DNA from: Thalassospira sp. ER-Se-21-Dark
GTDB lineage: Bacteria > Pseudomonadota > Alphaproteobacteria > Rhodospirillales > Thalassospiraceae
Length of the DNA: 64,000 nucleotides
Reading direction: 5' to 3'
Assembly: GCF_017922435.1 (NCBI RefSeq)
Contig: NZ_VDEZ01000005.1
Span: 263,692-327,691, forward strand
The position numbers were made by a program, and so were the translations under genes. The notes beneath the pieces were generated by a model. The model saw only the letters and a program-made list of their open reading frames with translations, did no database searches and was not told where the DNA came from. This document shows, one piece after another, positions 56,452 through 64,000 of the stretch (its first letter is position 1; each line of letters starts with the position of its first letter).

Positions 56452-56838
56452 TCAGAAATCACCAATGACAGTCTTCATCTTGCCTTTCAACGTCTCTGCG
56501 TTGAACGGCTTGACGATATAGTTGGAGACGCCTGCCTTTTTCGCCATGACCACGTTCTCGGTCTTGGCTTCAGCGGTGATCATGATGAAGGGCATATCCT
56601 TCAGTTTTGCGTCTGCGCGGACTTCCTTCAGAAGCTGAAGACCGGTCATCGGCTCCATGTTCCAGTCGGAAATCACGAGGCTGAACGGAGCCTCACGCAG
56701 TTTGCGAAGCGCCATGCTACCATCGGTCGCTTCTTCAATATTCGTAAAGTTGAGCTGCCGCAGAAGGTTACGGATGATACGCAACATGGTTTTGTAATCA
56801 TCCACAATCAGGATCGGCATATTCGGATCGACGGCCAT
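56452..56838 (-). CDS. cheY: Chemotaxis response regulator CheY
   Basis: A 128-residue single receiver domain. The acidic pocket is VDDY, the phosphoacceptor Asp is in VISDWNM (about 58), with Thr in MITAEA and Lys in VKPF. It carries the signal to FliM. It is first in a unit with cheZ, two MotB-like genes and the large TPR gene. Confidence 0.95.
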   Translation of the reverse strand: MAVDPNMPILIVDDYKTMLRIIRNLLRQLNFTNIEEATDGSMALRKLREAPFSLVISDWNMEPMTGLQLLKEVRADAKLKDMPFIMITAEAKTENVVMAKKAGVSNYIVKPFNAETLKGKMKTVIGDF

Positions 56839-57057
56839 TCACAACTCCATCAGCTATCTGATCTCCCACCCTTGCCTACCATACTTCCGCATAGTAACAA
56901 GGCCCCTAATAATCGTGATGTACCTATTTAATATTGGTTAATCAAGATGTTTAACCCACGATTAAATTCGCCACCACGTTGTCTTCGCTCAAAAATTATC
57001 CCCCAACGGCCACTCTTTCCCATTCGGGCCGTGCGGTCAATCCTTTGCAGCATTCCG

Positions 57058-57792
57058 CTATTGAAGCGGTAACATATTGATATCCTGCTTGTAGGCCAGC
57101 TCGGACGTCAGCGCGCGCGCACGATCCGGCGTCATTTCTGACAGAACGGCTGCGGTGTTGGCTTCGCGCATGCCCAGTGCGACCTGCAGAAGAATATCCA
57201 TATCAAGATCGTTCCAGATGCGTGCCGCATCTTTAGGCTTCATTTTTTCATAAACGCTGATCAGCTTTTTGATGCGATCGTCTTCCTGCGCTTCCTTGGT
57301 TTCGACCAGACCTTCGATGGCCGATTTCAGGGATTTCATTTCCTCGATCTTGGCATCGATGCGCGCTTCGGCGGCGGCAATCAGGCTTTCACGTTCGTCA
57401 AGGCGCTGCTCCTTGCGGTCCAGCTCGACACGGCGGACCGACAGGTTCTGCAACAGGTCAATTTCTTCCTGGGTGAAAAGGGTCGGGTCACCGCCCAGCA
57501 TCGGTGGCACGTCGGGGTTACCCGTGACACCGTCAATCGGCTCACCTTCCATGGTAAGCCCTTCCGGGTTATCCAGACCCGGATCGCCATTTTCCGGTGT
57601 CGCGGCCTGTTCGGCAGCAGGATCGGGTGCCGGTGCCGGTGCCTGCGCCTGGGCCATCTGCACCACGCTGACACCTTTATTCTCTGCCGTTTCCGGCTTG
57701 GCGGAGTCATACGAAAACAGGTTGACCACCCGCATCGAAAGCACCATCACGCCAACCAGAACGACCAACGGCAGAATACGCACACCTGACAT
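57058..57792 (-). CDS. MotE-like protein (MgtE N-domain)
   Basis: A 244-residue protein with one N-terminal membrane segment, a Pro/Ala-rich linker (about 50-100), a coiled coil (RRVELDRKEQRLDERESLIAAAEARI onwards) and a C-terminal MgtE_N-like domain (YEKMKPKDAARIWNDLDMDILLQVALGM). This layout matches MotE, a periplasmic chaperone of MotC in rhizobia; no motC gene is visible. It is last in fliL-fliM-DUF6468-motE. Confidence 0.82.
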   Translation of the reverse strand: MSGVRILPLVVLVGVMVLSMRVVNLFSYDSAKPETAENKGVSVVQMAQAQAPAPAPDPAAEQAATPENGDPGLDNPEGLTMEGEPIDGVTGNPDVPPMLGGDPTLFTQEEIDLLQNLSVRRVELDRKEQRLDERESLIAAAEARIDAKIEEMKSLKSAIEGLVETKEAQEDDRIKKLISVYEKMKPKDAARIWNDLDMDILLQVALGMREANTAAVLSEMTPDRARALTSELAYKQDINMLPLQ

Positions 57793-57850
57793 TCACACAC
57801 CCAAGCATGTCGGCACAAAGTGCCCATGCTCCTTCCCGATTGATTTCTGT

Positions 57851-57867
57851 CCGTTCCAGTGGAACGG
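57851..57867. other. Hairpin between DUF6468 and motE-like genes
   Basis: CCGTTCC-AGT-GGAACGG, a perfect 7-bp stem. No T-run. It may stabilise the upstream message or be a partial terminator. Confidence 0.4.
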
Positions 57868-57943
57868 GATCCTACCCATTAGATATATAGAAAACTCGTA
57901 ATCTCAAGACCGACAACAACGCAAATTCGTTGCTTGAAACTTC

Positions 57944-58636
57944 TTATCGAACCGACCGCAAGGCCGCCAGCAATTCACGTTCTGCCTCGGAGCGTCCCGC
58001 ATCTTCATCCTGATCATAGGGATCAGACACATCCGCCCGACTGCCATATGATCCGCCCGAACGCGCGGGCTCTTCACGGTCATAGCCATCATCGACCGGG
58101 CCATTTCCCCCGCGCTCGATCTCGCCGACCATTCTGGCGGCAAGTTCTTCGGCACGGGTTTCAACACCGACGCGATCACGGTCGTCAATTACATCATTGC
58201 GGTCTTTGGCCGCCTTCATCCGCCCAAGACCGGCATTACCAGCCCCGGCCGATTTTCCGCCATCACCGCCAGCAGCCATGCCGTCGGCCGCATTTCCAGC
58301 GGTACGGCGCACGGAATTAACGTCGCGCGCAGCCTTTTCAAGACGGTTGGCGATGCTTTCACCGCGATCGACCATAAAGCTCAGGTCTTCGTTCAGCGCG
58401 CCGGCCTTTTCAATATCCTCGCGCAGCCGTTCGCCAGACTGCTCCGCCATTTCCTTAAGGGCGGTGATCGACGTTTCTGCACGCTCATTGGCGGCATTGA
58501 ACGCGGTCAGGAAGTTCTGCATGTCTTCGCGGCTACGCCGAAAAGCTGCCAGCTTGCGGTTCAGAATAATCGCATAGACAATCGTTGCCCCCAACAGCAC
58601 GATCATCACAAGATCCAGATAGAACGCGAAGTCCAT
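57944..58636 (-). CDS. DUF6468 domain protein, flagellar locus
   Basis: A 230-residue protein with one N-terminal membrane segment (about 5-25), a helical segment (RREDMQ to NRLEKAARDVNSV) and a Gly/Asp/Arg-rich C-terminal part. Members of this family occur next to fliM and fliL in alphaproteobacteria; the function is not established. Its start is 3 bases from the fliM stop. Confidence 0.78.
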   Translation of the reverse strand: MDFAFYLDLVMIVLLGATIVYAIILNRKLAAFRRSREDMQNFLTAFNAANERAETSITALKEMAEQSGERLREDIEKAGALNEDLSFMVDRGESIANRLEKAARDVNSVRRTAGNAADGMAAGGDGGKSAGAGNAGLGRMKAAKDRNDVIDDRDRVGVETRAEELAARMVGEIERGGNGPVDDGYDREEPARSGGSYGSRADVSDPYDQDEDAGRSEAERELLAALRSVR

Positions 58637-58639
58637 CAG

Positions 58640-59791
58640 CTAGTCTTCCTCGTTTATGCGCGCACGATCACGAACCTGAATGGCAATCCTGTCACCCTTG
58701 CGCCCCATCAACCCCTTGAACAACGGCACATCCCCGCAGCGGACCTCGACAGGCGAGGTCGGACCAGTATTAAGAACCAGTCTGTTCCCAACTTCAAGGT
58801 TGAGGACATCGCCAAGGGCCATGATCTGTTCATCAAGAACAGCCAATAGATTAACATGGGTCTGCCACAGCTCATTTGCGAGGTGGTTTTCCCAAATGGA
58901 GTCACGACCGAACTTTTCCCCCATGAACATCTGAAGCAGAAGTTCACGAACCGGTTCCAGCGTCGCATAAGGGATCAGAAGTTCAAGTCGACCACCACGG
59001 TCTTCCATGTCAATGCGAAGCTTCGCCACGATGGCGGCGTTGGCATGACGAGCAATGGTGGCAAAACGCGGGTTGGTTTCAAGGCGCTCAAAGCGGAATG
59101 TCACCGGGCTTAGCGGGTCAAACGCAGCCGAAAGATCACCAAGAACCACGTGGATCATACGTTCCACAAGGTTACGTTCAATCGTGGTATAGGGACGACC
59201 TTCAATACGCATGGCCGCCGTACCGCGACGCCCCCCCAGAAGAACGTCCACGATGGAATAAATCAGCGCTGAATCGACGGTCAGCAGCCCGTAGTTATCC
59301 CACTCCTCAGCCTTGAAAACACCAAGCATGGCCGGCAACGGGATCGAGTTCAGGTAATCACCGAAACGCAGCGACAGGATGTTATCAAGCGAGACTTCGA
59401 CGTTATCGGATGTGAAGTTACGCAAGGATGTCGACATCATACGCACAAGGCGGTCAAACACGACTTCAAGCATCGGAAGTCGTTCATAGGCCACCATCGA
59501 CGAGTTGATGATGGCCTGAATACCCGACTGGTCGCCTGCACCCGAACCGTCATCAAAGCCGAGAAGACTGTCAATTTCGTCCTGGTTCAGAACGCGCGCA
59601 GATGTGCCGCCGCCCATGGCTTCGGCCATATCGTCGCCGCCGCCATCATCGTCGCCGTCATCATCGCCGAGCATGGATTCCCATTCGGCGGCCATGTCCT
59701 CGCCGCCGTCGTCTCCACCCTCGTCATCGCCGCCTGCCATGGCTTCCCATTCAGCGGCGAGAGCATCATCATCTTCGTCTTCATCAGCCAT
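58640..59791 (-). CDS. fliM: Flagellar motor switch protein FliM
   Basis: A 383-residue protein. The CheY-binding motif LNQDEIDSLLGF is at about residues 70-81 rather than at the very N-terminus, because it is preceded by about 60 residues of acidic, Gly-rich sequence containing AAEWEAM and AAEWESM in near-repeat. The middle and the C-terminal SpoA domain (VEVRCGDVPLFKGLMGRKGDRIAIQV) are normal. It forms the C-ring switch with FliG and FliN, which are not in the window. GGAAGC precedes ATG 59791. Confidence 0.95.
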   Translation of the reverse strand: MADEDEDDDALAAEWEAMAGGDDEGGDDGGEDMAAEWESMLGDDDGDDDGGGDDMAEAMGGGTSARVLNQDEIDSLLGFDDGSGAGDQSGIQAIINSSMVAYERLPMLEVVFDRLVRMMSTSLRNFTSDNVEVSLDNILSLRFGDYLNSIPLPAMLGVFKAEEWDNYGLLTVDSALIYSIVDVLLGGRRGTAAMRIEGRPYTTIERNLVERMIHVVLGDLSAAFDPLSPVTFRFERLETNPRFATIARHANAAIVAKLRIDMEDRGGRLELLIPYATLEPVRELLLQMFMGEKFGRDSIWENHLANELWQTHVNLLAVLDEQIMALGDVLNLEVGNRLVLNTGPTSPVEVRCGDVPLFKGLMGRKGDRIAIQVRDRARINEED

Positions 59792-59833
59792 CAGCGATTG
59801 CTTCCTGAATTTGGCACTCGGGCTGCTACAAGA

Positions 59834-60370
59834 TTATTGTACCAGCATTTCCTTGAACAAAACGTCGTTTATTTTCGCAGGCTTGGCCGCGGCACTTACC
59901 CGGATCAAAAGTTCTTCGCGCAATCTGAACATCCCTTCGGAGCCGGAAAGATCCTCTGGACGCAGTTCGCGAAGATAGACCTGAAAGTTGTCAACAATGC
60001 GCGGCATCATCTGTTCGACCTGCGGCAGCATGCCCTGATCGGCGACTTCCAGACTGACACGGATTTTAAGGTAGCTCTGCTTTCCGCCACCGGTATTCAG
60101 ATTGACCAGAATTTCCGGCAAGTCGACAAAGCCGACATTTTCCGGAACGCCCGGGTCATTTTCAATCGAATCTTCTGTGATGACTTCCTCGGTTTGCTCG
60201 CCACCGCCGCCGGTCAGCATATCTATCACCGGCTGAAGCATGCCGGTGAAATACGCCGCCGCAGCACCGCCCAGCAAAAGCAGCACAAGTAGAATGACCA
60301 CGACCAGCATCTTTTTGCTTCGGCCACCGCCACCCTCGTCCATTTCGATTTCGTCGACGTCGTCACCCAT
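59834..60370 (-). CDS. fliL: Flagellar basal body-associated protein FliL
   Basis: A 178-residue protein with one membrane segment (about 20-42) and a periplasmic domain (FVDLPEILVNLNTGGGKQSYLKIRVSLEV; LREELLIRVSAAAKPAKINDVLFKEMLVQ), typical of FliL, which supports the stators. ATG 60370 gives the normal length; ATG 60442 would add 24 residues. It is first in fliL-fliM-DUF6468-motE. Confidence 0.92.
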   Translation of the reverse strand: MGDDVDEIEMDEGGGGRSKKMLVVVILLVLLLLGGAAAAYFTGMLQPVIDMLTGGGGEQTEEVITEDSIENDPGVPENVGFVDLPEILVNLNTGGGKQSYLKIRVSLEVADQGMLPQVEQMMPRIVDNFQVYLRELRPEDLSGSEGMFRLREELLIRVSAAAKPAKINDVLFKEMLVQ

Positions 60371-60541
60371 CGCTTCGCGAATTCCTGCGTTTGAAGTTCT
60401 ATCTTCCTGATCCAGCAAACACTGTGCCGGATTAAAAGCCATAACGCTATCACGTTAAAAATATGTTGCGTTTCGGTCTATTGGTGATTTGTCACAGCGG
60501 TAAATATTACCATCTCAGCGCCATATGTTCAGCCCGGGCAT

Positions 60542-60555
60542 GCAAAGCAATAGCC
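60542..60555 (-). promoter_or_regulatory. Candidate sigma-54 promoter for fliL-fliM
   Basis: On the minus strand GGCTATTGCTTTGC: GG and GC 12 bases apart, with a good TTTGC but a poor -24 block (GGCTAT). Confidence 0.35.
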
Positions 60556-60796
60556 TGTCGCGCCCCTCCCGGAATAAATTGCCGGATCGGAGCATCCGGC
60601 TTGTGGCGCAATTGTCAGATACCCCTGTACCACCCTGCAAACCGGACATGTTTTGCCGACCTCTCCGGTCACCCGGCAATCCTTTGCCCATAACGGCAGT
60701 CGGCAACGGCACTTTCAGCAAAATTGCAGCAAAGAACGACCGGCAACAAATGCCGAACTTAAAATTTATTCTGTTAAATCAACTATTTAATCAAAC

Positions 60797-60811
60797 TGGC
60801 ACGCAGATCGC
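60797..60811 (+). promoter_or_regulatory. Sigma-54 promoter for flgF-flgG-flgA
   Basis: TGGCACGCAGATCGC: exact -24 block, GC correctly spaced 12 bases from GG, -12 block TCGC (consensus TTGC). ATG of flgF is 44 bases downstream. Confidence 0.75.
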
Positions 60812-60854
60812 ATTCCTGATGGTCAAGTTACAGTCCTGAAAGGGAAATTCGACC

Positions 60855-61613
60855 ATGGAAAACGTTTCATACATTGCTCTGTCCCGTCAGAAGACGCTGC
60901 GCAGCATGATGAACAACCTGTCGCAGAACATGGCAAACATGAACACGACTGGTTACAAAGAGCAGCGCATGATGTTCACTGACTGGATCGCAAAGAACAA
61001 GGACGCGCCGTTCCGTGGCGAACGCGAAATCTCGCTGGTTCAGGATATCTCGCAATACAGAAATACCACTGTCGGCAACATTGAACATACAGATCGTCCG
61101 CTTGATGTGGCGCTTAGCCAGCCGGACATGTTCTTTGCCGTCGAAACACCAACCGGTGTCCAATATACCCGTTCGGGCAACTTTTCCCTCGATCCGGGCG
61201 GCCAGCTGATCACCAATGACGGTTTTCCCGTGCTGAGTGATGCCGGGCAGCCACTGTTCTTTAACGAGGCAGACGGCCAGATCGAAATCAAGGGCGATGG
61301 GTCCATTTCGACCGATATCGGCCAGATCGGCAAACTTCAGGTCGTTACTGTCGATAACGTGCAGGAAATGATCGTCACCGGGAACACCCTTTATCGTGCG
61401 CCGGAAGATGAAAACAACGCAGACGCCGTCGAACTTGTCGAAAATCCCGGCATCGTTCAGGGCGCGCTGGAAAAATCCAACGTCAATCCAATCAGCGCCA
61501 TGACGCAGATGATTGACGTTCTTCGCACGTATCAATCGGTCAGCCGTTCTCTTGAAAGCGAGAACGAGCGTATGCGCAACATGATCAACAAACTCGGGGA
61601 TGTCCGCGCCTGA
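60855..61613 (+). CDS. flgF: Flagellar basal-body rod protein FlgF
   Basis: A 252-residue rod protein. The N-terminal NNLSQNMANMNTTGYKEQRMMF and C-terminal LEKSNVNPISAMTQMIDVLRTYQSVSRSLES are FlgF/FlgG-family signatures; it lacks FlgG-type length and is flgF by order. AAAGGGAAA precedes ATG 60855. flgG follows by 70 bases. Confidence 0.94.
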   Translation: MENVSYIALSRQKTLRSMMNNLSQNMANMNTTGYKEQRMMFTDWIAKNKDAPFRGEREISLVQDISQYRNTTVGNIEHTDRPLDVALSQPDMFFAVETPTGVQYTRSGNFSLDPGGQLITNDGFPVLSDAGQPLFFNEADGQIEIKGDGSISTDIGQIGKLQVVTVDNVQEMIVTGNTLYRAPEDENNADAVELVENPGIVQGALEKSNVNPISAMTQMIDVLRTYQSVSRSLESENERMRNMINKLGDVRA

Positions 61614-61683
61614 ACCGGCAGTGGACCCCGATAGATAACATCGAATTATAGCGCAAAATCTGCGCAATCGAAGGAGAAGACAG

Positions 61684-62469
61684 ATGCGGTCACTTGATAT
61701 CGGCGCTTTGGGCATGCAGGCTCAGTCCACCAACGTGGATGTGACCTCGCACAACATCGCCAACATGACCACCACCGGCTACAAGCGCCAACGTGCTGAA
61801 TTCCAGGATCTGCTGTATCAGGATTTGCGCCGTGCAGGTTCGCCGTCCTCCGACACCGGCACGATCGTGCCAACCGGTGTTCAGGTTGGCCTTGGCGTGA
61901 AGACCGCCGCAATCGGCCGCTACATGGGTCAGGGGTCGCTGACCATGACCGAGAACGAGCTTGATATTGCCATTCAGGGCCGCGGGTATCTTCAGATCGA
62001 CCTGCCCAGCGGGGAAACGGCTTATAGCCGTGATGGTACGCTTAAACTTGATGCCAACGGTGCGCTTGTGACCAAGGATGGCTTTGCGGTTCAGCCGGGC
62101 ATCACGGTTCCGGCCAATGCGCGCTCGGTAACCATCAACTCCAACGGTGAAGTTTTTGCCGAGATCGATGGCCAGGTTGCCCCGCAGAACCTTGGTCAGC
62201 TTCAGCTTGCGACCTTTATCAACCCGCCGGGCCTTAACGCCCTTGGCGACAACCTGTTCCTTGAAACCGAAGCATCCGGCCAGGCCAATGTCGGCGCCCC
62301 GGGGGATGTTGGCTATGGCACGGTTCAGCAGGGATATCTTGAATCCTCGAACGTCAACGTGGTTCAGGAAATCACCAACCTGATCAAGGCGCAGCGCGCT
62401 TATGAAATGAACTCCAAATCGATCTCGACCACGGACGAGATGATGAGCGCCGTCAGCAACCTGCGATAA
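61684..62469 (+). CDS. flgG: Flagellar distal rod protein FlgG
   Basis: A 261-residue distal rod protein of normal length, with SHNIANMTTTGYKRQRAEFQDL and the C-terminal ESSNVNVVQEITNLIKAQRAYEMNSK. GAAGGAGA lies 6 bases before ATG 61684. Confidence 0.96.
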   Translation: MRSLDIGALGMQAQSTNVDVTSHNIANMTTTGYKRQRAEFQDLLYQDLRRAGSPSSDTGTIVPTGVQVGLGVKTAAIGRYMGQGSLTMTENELDIAIQGRGYLQIDLPSGETAYSRDGTLKLDANGALVTKDGFAVQPGITVPANARSVTINSNGEVFAEIDGQVAPQNLGQLQLATFINPPGLNALGDNLFLETEASGQANVGAPGDVGYGTVQQGYLESSNVNVVQEITNLIKAQRAYEMNSKSISTTDEMMSAVSNLR

Positions 62470-62491
62470 TTTCAGGTTCTGAAAGCATTTC

Positions 62492-62535
62492 GTTTGCGCA
62501 AGTTGCGGTCGCATGATCTGCGAACTTGCGCAAAC
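62492..62535. repeat. 13-bp perfect inverted repeat between flgG and flgA
   Basis: GTTTGCGCAAGTT (62492-62504) and AACTTGCGCAAAC (62523-62535) with an 18-base loop. Each arm holds the palindrome TTGCGCAA. No T-run follows. Confidence 0.7.
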
Positions 62536-62577
62536 TGTATTTACGCGATTTATACCGTTCCGTGGTACAGTAGGCGG

Positions 62578-63585
62578 ATGAAGATAAAGAACATAATCCT
62601 CGCGCTCGCACTGTTGTCCGCAATTGCGTCTCTGCCCCCATTGACAGAGAGCGCTTTGGCGCAATCATCCCAAGGCAGCAACCTTCGTAACAATCAGCCG
62701 AGCAGTTCTTCTGTCTTTCTCAAACCTGATGCCCTGGTCGAAGGTCAGTATGTGACCTTGGGTGATCTGTTTTCCGGGCTAGATCCCCAACAGCAAGATA
62801 TTGCCGTTGCCCATGCGCCACAGCCGGGCAAACAAACCGTTCTTGATTATCGCTGGCTATACGGGATTGCCCAGCGACATAATGTCGAATGGCGTCCACG
62901 CACAACAGCCGATCAGGTCCTGATCACGCGCGCCAGCCAAGTGATTACCATGGATGAGATCCGTGAAGCGGTTGAAATCTCGCTGGTTGACTATGGTATT
63001 CAGCGCCCCTTCACGGTCGATCTTTCGAGTGACAATTTCCAAATTCACCTGCCCGTTGACGCCCAAAACAGTGTTGATGTCAGTGCCATCGAAGTTAATT
63101 CACGCACCCAGCGCTTTGTTGCCAGCGTCACAACCGGCGCCCAGACAGCCCAACAACGGACATATCGGATCAGCGGCAAATATTACCCGCTAACAAGCGT
63201 TCCGGTGTTGGTCGAGCCAGTATCGCGCGGCTCCGTCATCCGTTCCGATCAGGTTGAATACCGTGATTTCCGGTCCGAACGAGTTCCAAACGGGGCCATT
63301 CGCGACATCAATGATGTTATTGGCAAGGAAGTCATGCGGCCCAGCAATCCCAATGAACCCTTGATGTTCCGGGATCTGAGCAACCCCATTCTGGTCCGTC
63401 GCGGATCGCTTGTGATTATTCGCCTAGTCACTGCCAACATGTCCCTGACCGCACGCGGCAAGGCAATGGAAGACGGATCACTTGGGGATGTCATTCGCGT
63501 GGTCAACCAATCGAGCAACAAGACCATTCAGGTCGAAGTTGTGGCCGAGAACGAAGTCCGCGCTCTGCCCGCTCTGTCGCAGTAA
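62578..63585 (+). CDS. flgA: Flagellar P-ring formation chaperone FlgA
   Basis: A 335-residue exported protein with a signal ending near ALAQ and a C-terminal SAF domain (VPVLVEPVSRGSVIRSDQVEYRDFRSERV; GKEVMRPSNPNEPLMFRDL). It helps FlgI assemble the P ring. ATG 62578 begins the signal, with AGGCGG just before it; a longer frame upstream crosses the inverted repeat and was rejected. Confidence 0.92.
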   Translation: MKIKNIILALALLSAIASLPPLTESALAQSSQGSNLRNNQPSSSSVFLKPDALVEGQYVTLGDLFSGLDPQQQDIAVAHAPQPGKQTVLDYRWLYGIAQRHNVEWRPRTTADQVLITRASQVITMDEIREAVEISLVDYGIQRPFTVDLSSDNFQIHLPVDAQNSVDVSAIEVNSRTQRFVASVTTGAQTAQQRTYRISGKYYPLTSVPVLVEPVSRGSVIRSDQVEYRDFRSERVPNGAIRDINDVIGKEVMRPSNPNEPLMFRDLSNPILVRRGSLVIIRLVTANMSLTARGKAMEDGSLGDVIRVVNQSSNKTIQVEVVAENEVRALPALSQ

Positions 63586-63644
63586 TCCGCACCCTAGAAC
63601 ACTACACAACCCGGCAAGCTTTTCCTCTTATACCAGCTGATAAT

Positions 63645-63659
63645 TGGCACGGTACTTGC
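63645..63659 (+). promoter_or_regulatory. Sigma-54 promoter for flgH
   Basis: TGGCACGGTACTTGC is an exact match to TGGCACG-N4-TTGC. The flgH start codon is 32 bases downstream. Confidence 0.85.
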
Positions 63660-63690
63660 GTTAACAAATGCAGGAACCCAGGAGGAATTC

Positions 63691-64000
63691 ATGCCTACGA
63701 AAATCACCCAGATATCTTGGCGGCGCATTGCACTTGTCAGTTCGCTCATCGGCGCAACAGCATTGCTGTCAGGCTGCAACGCGATGAAACGGCTTTCCGA
63801 AGTTGGCGAACCGCCAAAGCTGTCGTCCATTGATAACCCGACACAGTCAGAGGCCTATCGCCCGGTAAGTTTGCCGATGCCTGCCCCGCAGGTTGCCGAA
63901 CGTAACCCGAACTCACTGTGGCGTGCCGGCGCACGGTCCTTCTTCAAGGATCAACGCGCAAACCAGGTCGGCGATATCCTGACCGTGGTTGTTGAAATGG
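63691..64000 (+). CDS. flgH: Flagellar L-ring protein FlgH (partial, runs off the end)
   Basis: The first 103 residues of FlgH. A lipoprotein signal ends LLSGC; PVSLPMPAPQ and SLWRAGARSFFKDQRANQVGDILTVVVE match the conserved FlgH core. It forms the outer-membrane L ring. AGGAGG lies 6 bases before ATG 63691. The window ends inside the gene. Confidence 0.93.
   Translation, partial: MPTKITQISWRRIALVSSLIGATALLSGCNAMKRLSEVGEPPKLSSIDNPTQSEAYRPVSLPMPAPQVAERNPNSLWRAGARSFFKDQRANQVGDILTVVVEM

Larger units (their letters stand above)
60371..60854. other. Divergent gap between fliL and flgF
   Basis: About 480 bases. It holds a strong sigma-54 site for flgF, a weak one for fliL and no supported gene. 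Short open frames in it lack ribosome sites and family resemblance. Confidence 0.6.

Noticed and set aside
57793..57943. An EcfG-type promoter at GGAAC near 57861
   Set aside because: No CGTT lies 16-17 bases downstream on either strand; the bases belong to a hairpin.
60709..60730. GGCAC and TTGCA near flgF as a second sigma-54 site
   Set aside because: GG and GC are about 18 bases apart; 12 are needed.

Overview
The window looks like a chromosomal segment of a motile, free-living alphaproteobacterium of the Rhodospirillales, most like Thalassospira; this is inferred from gene content and order, not from any search. Supporting signs are a GTTC-N7-GTTC LexA box upstream of recA, GGAAC-N16-CGTT promoters of the EcfG general stress type, a CckA hybrid kinase, and a flagellar cluster with a DUF6468 gene, a MotE-like gene and TGGCAC-N5-TTGC sigma-54 promoters. 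Gene density is high. No IS element, prophage, CRISPR array, rRNA or tRNA was seen.

Region by region. 63-4630: a secretin-type lipoprotein with TPR repeats, followed by an exported tectonin-type beta-propeller protein. 4744-7577: pirin, WrbA and a periplasmic glycerophosphodiesterase. 7703-10447: a MoxR ATPase and a VWA (CoxE-like) protein on the minus strand, separated by an ICMT-like membrane protein gene on the plus strand. 10530-18753: an AraC regulator, then a TetR regulator divergent from a polyamine-type ABC transporter operon that continues into an MBL-fold hydrolase and an aldehyde dehydrogenase, with two TGAAC-NN-GTTCA dyads in the divergent gap. 18958-24112: a TPR protein, a DUF2254 membrane protein behind an EcfG-type promoter, and alaS. 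24293-25539: GNAT, an entericidin-like lipoprotein, a DUF1328 membrane peptide and a second entericidin-like lipoprotein; the last three are under 60 codons. 25756-31331: a secreted alpha/beta hydrolase divergent from a membrane-anchored AraC regulator, recA, then nikR divergent from a NikK/NikL-like pair. 31332-38314: DMT exporters, four consecutive paralogous exported binding-protein-like genes without permease or ATPase, and a CaCA exchanger. 38332-40956: cckA.

41186-64000 is mostly flagellar and chemotaxis DNA in several transcription units: fliQ-fliR-flhB; flgB-flgC-fliE (sigma-54); csrA, an FlhB C-terminal-domain homologue and a small helical protein; fliO-fliP; a Sel1 protein; cheY-cheZ, two MotB-like proteins and a 1156-residue exported AMIN-like/TPR protein; fliL-fliM-DUF6468-motE; and flgF-flgG-flgA-flgH (two sigma-54 promoters; flgH runs off the end). 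A PuuB-like amine oxidase lies inside this cluster.

The observations I would follow first are the MotB-like pair in which one partner lacks the channel aspartate, co-transcribed with the large AMIN/TPR protein; the entericidin/DUF1328/entericidin module and the DUF2254 gene, both behind exact EcfG-type promoters; and the four tandem binding-protein paralogues.
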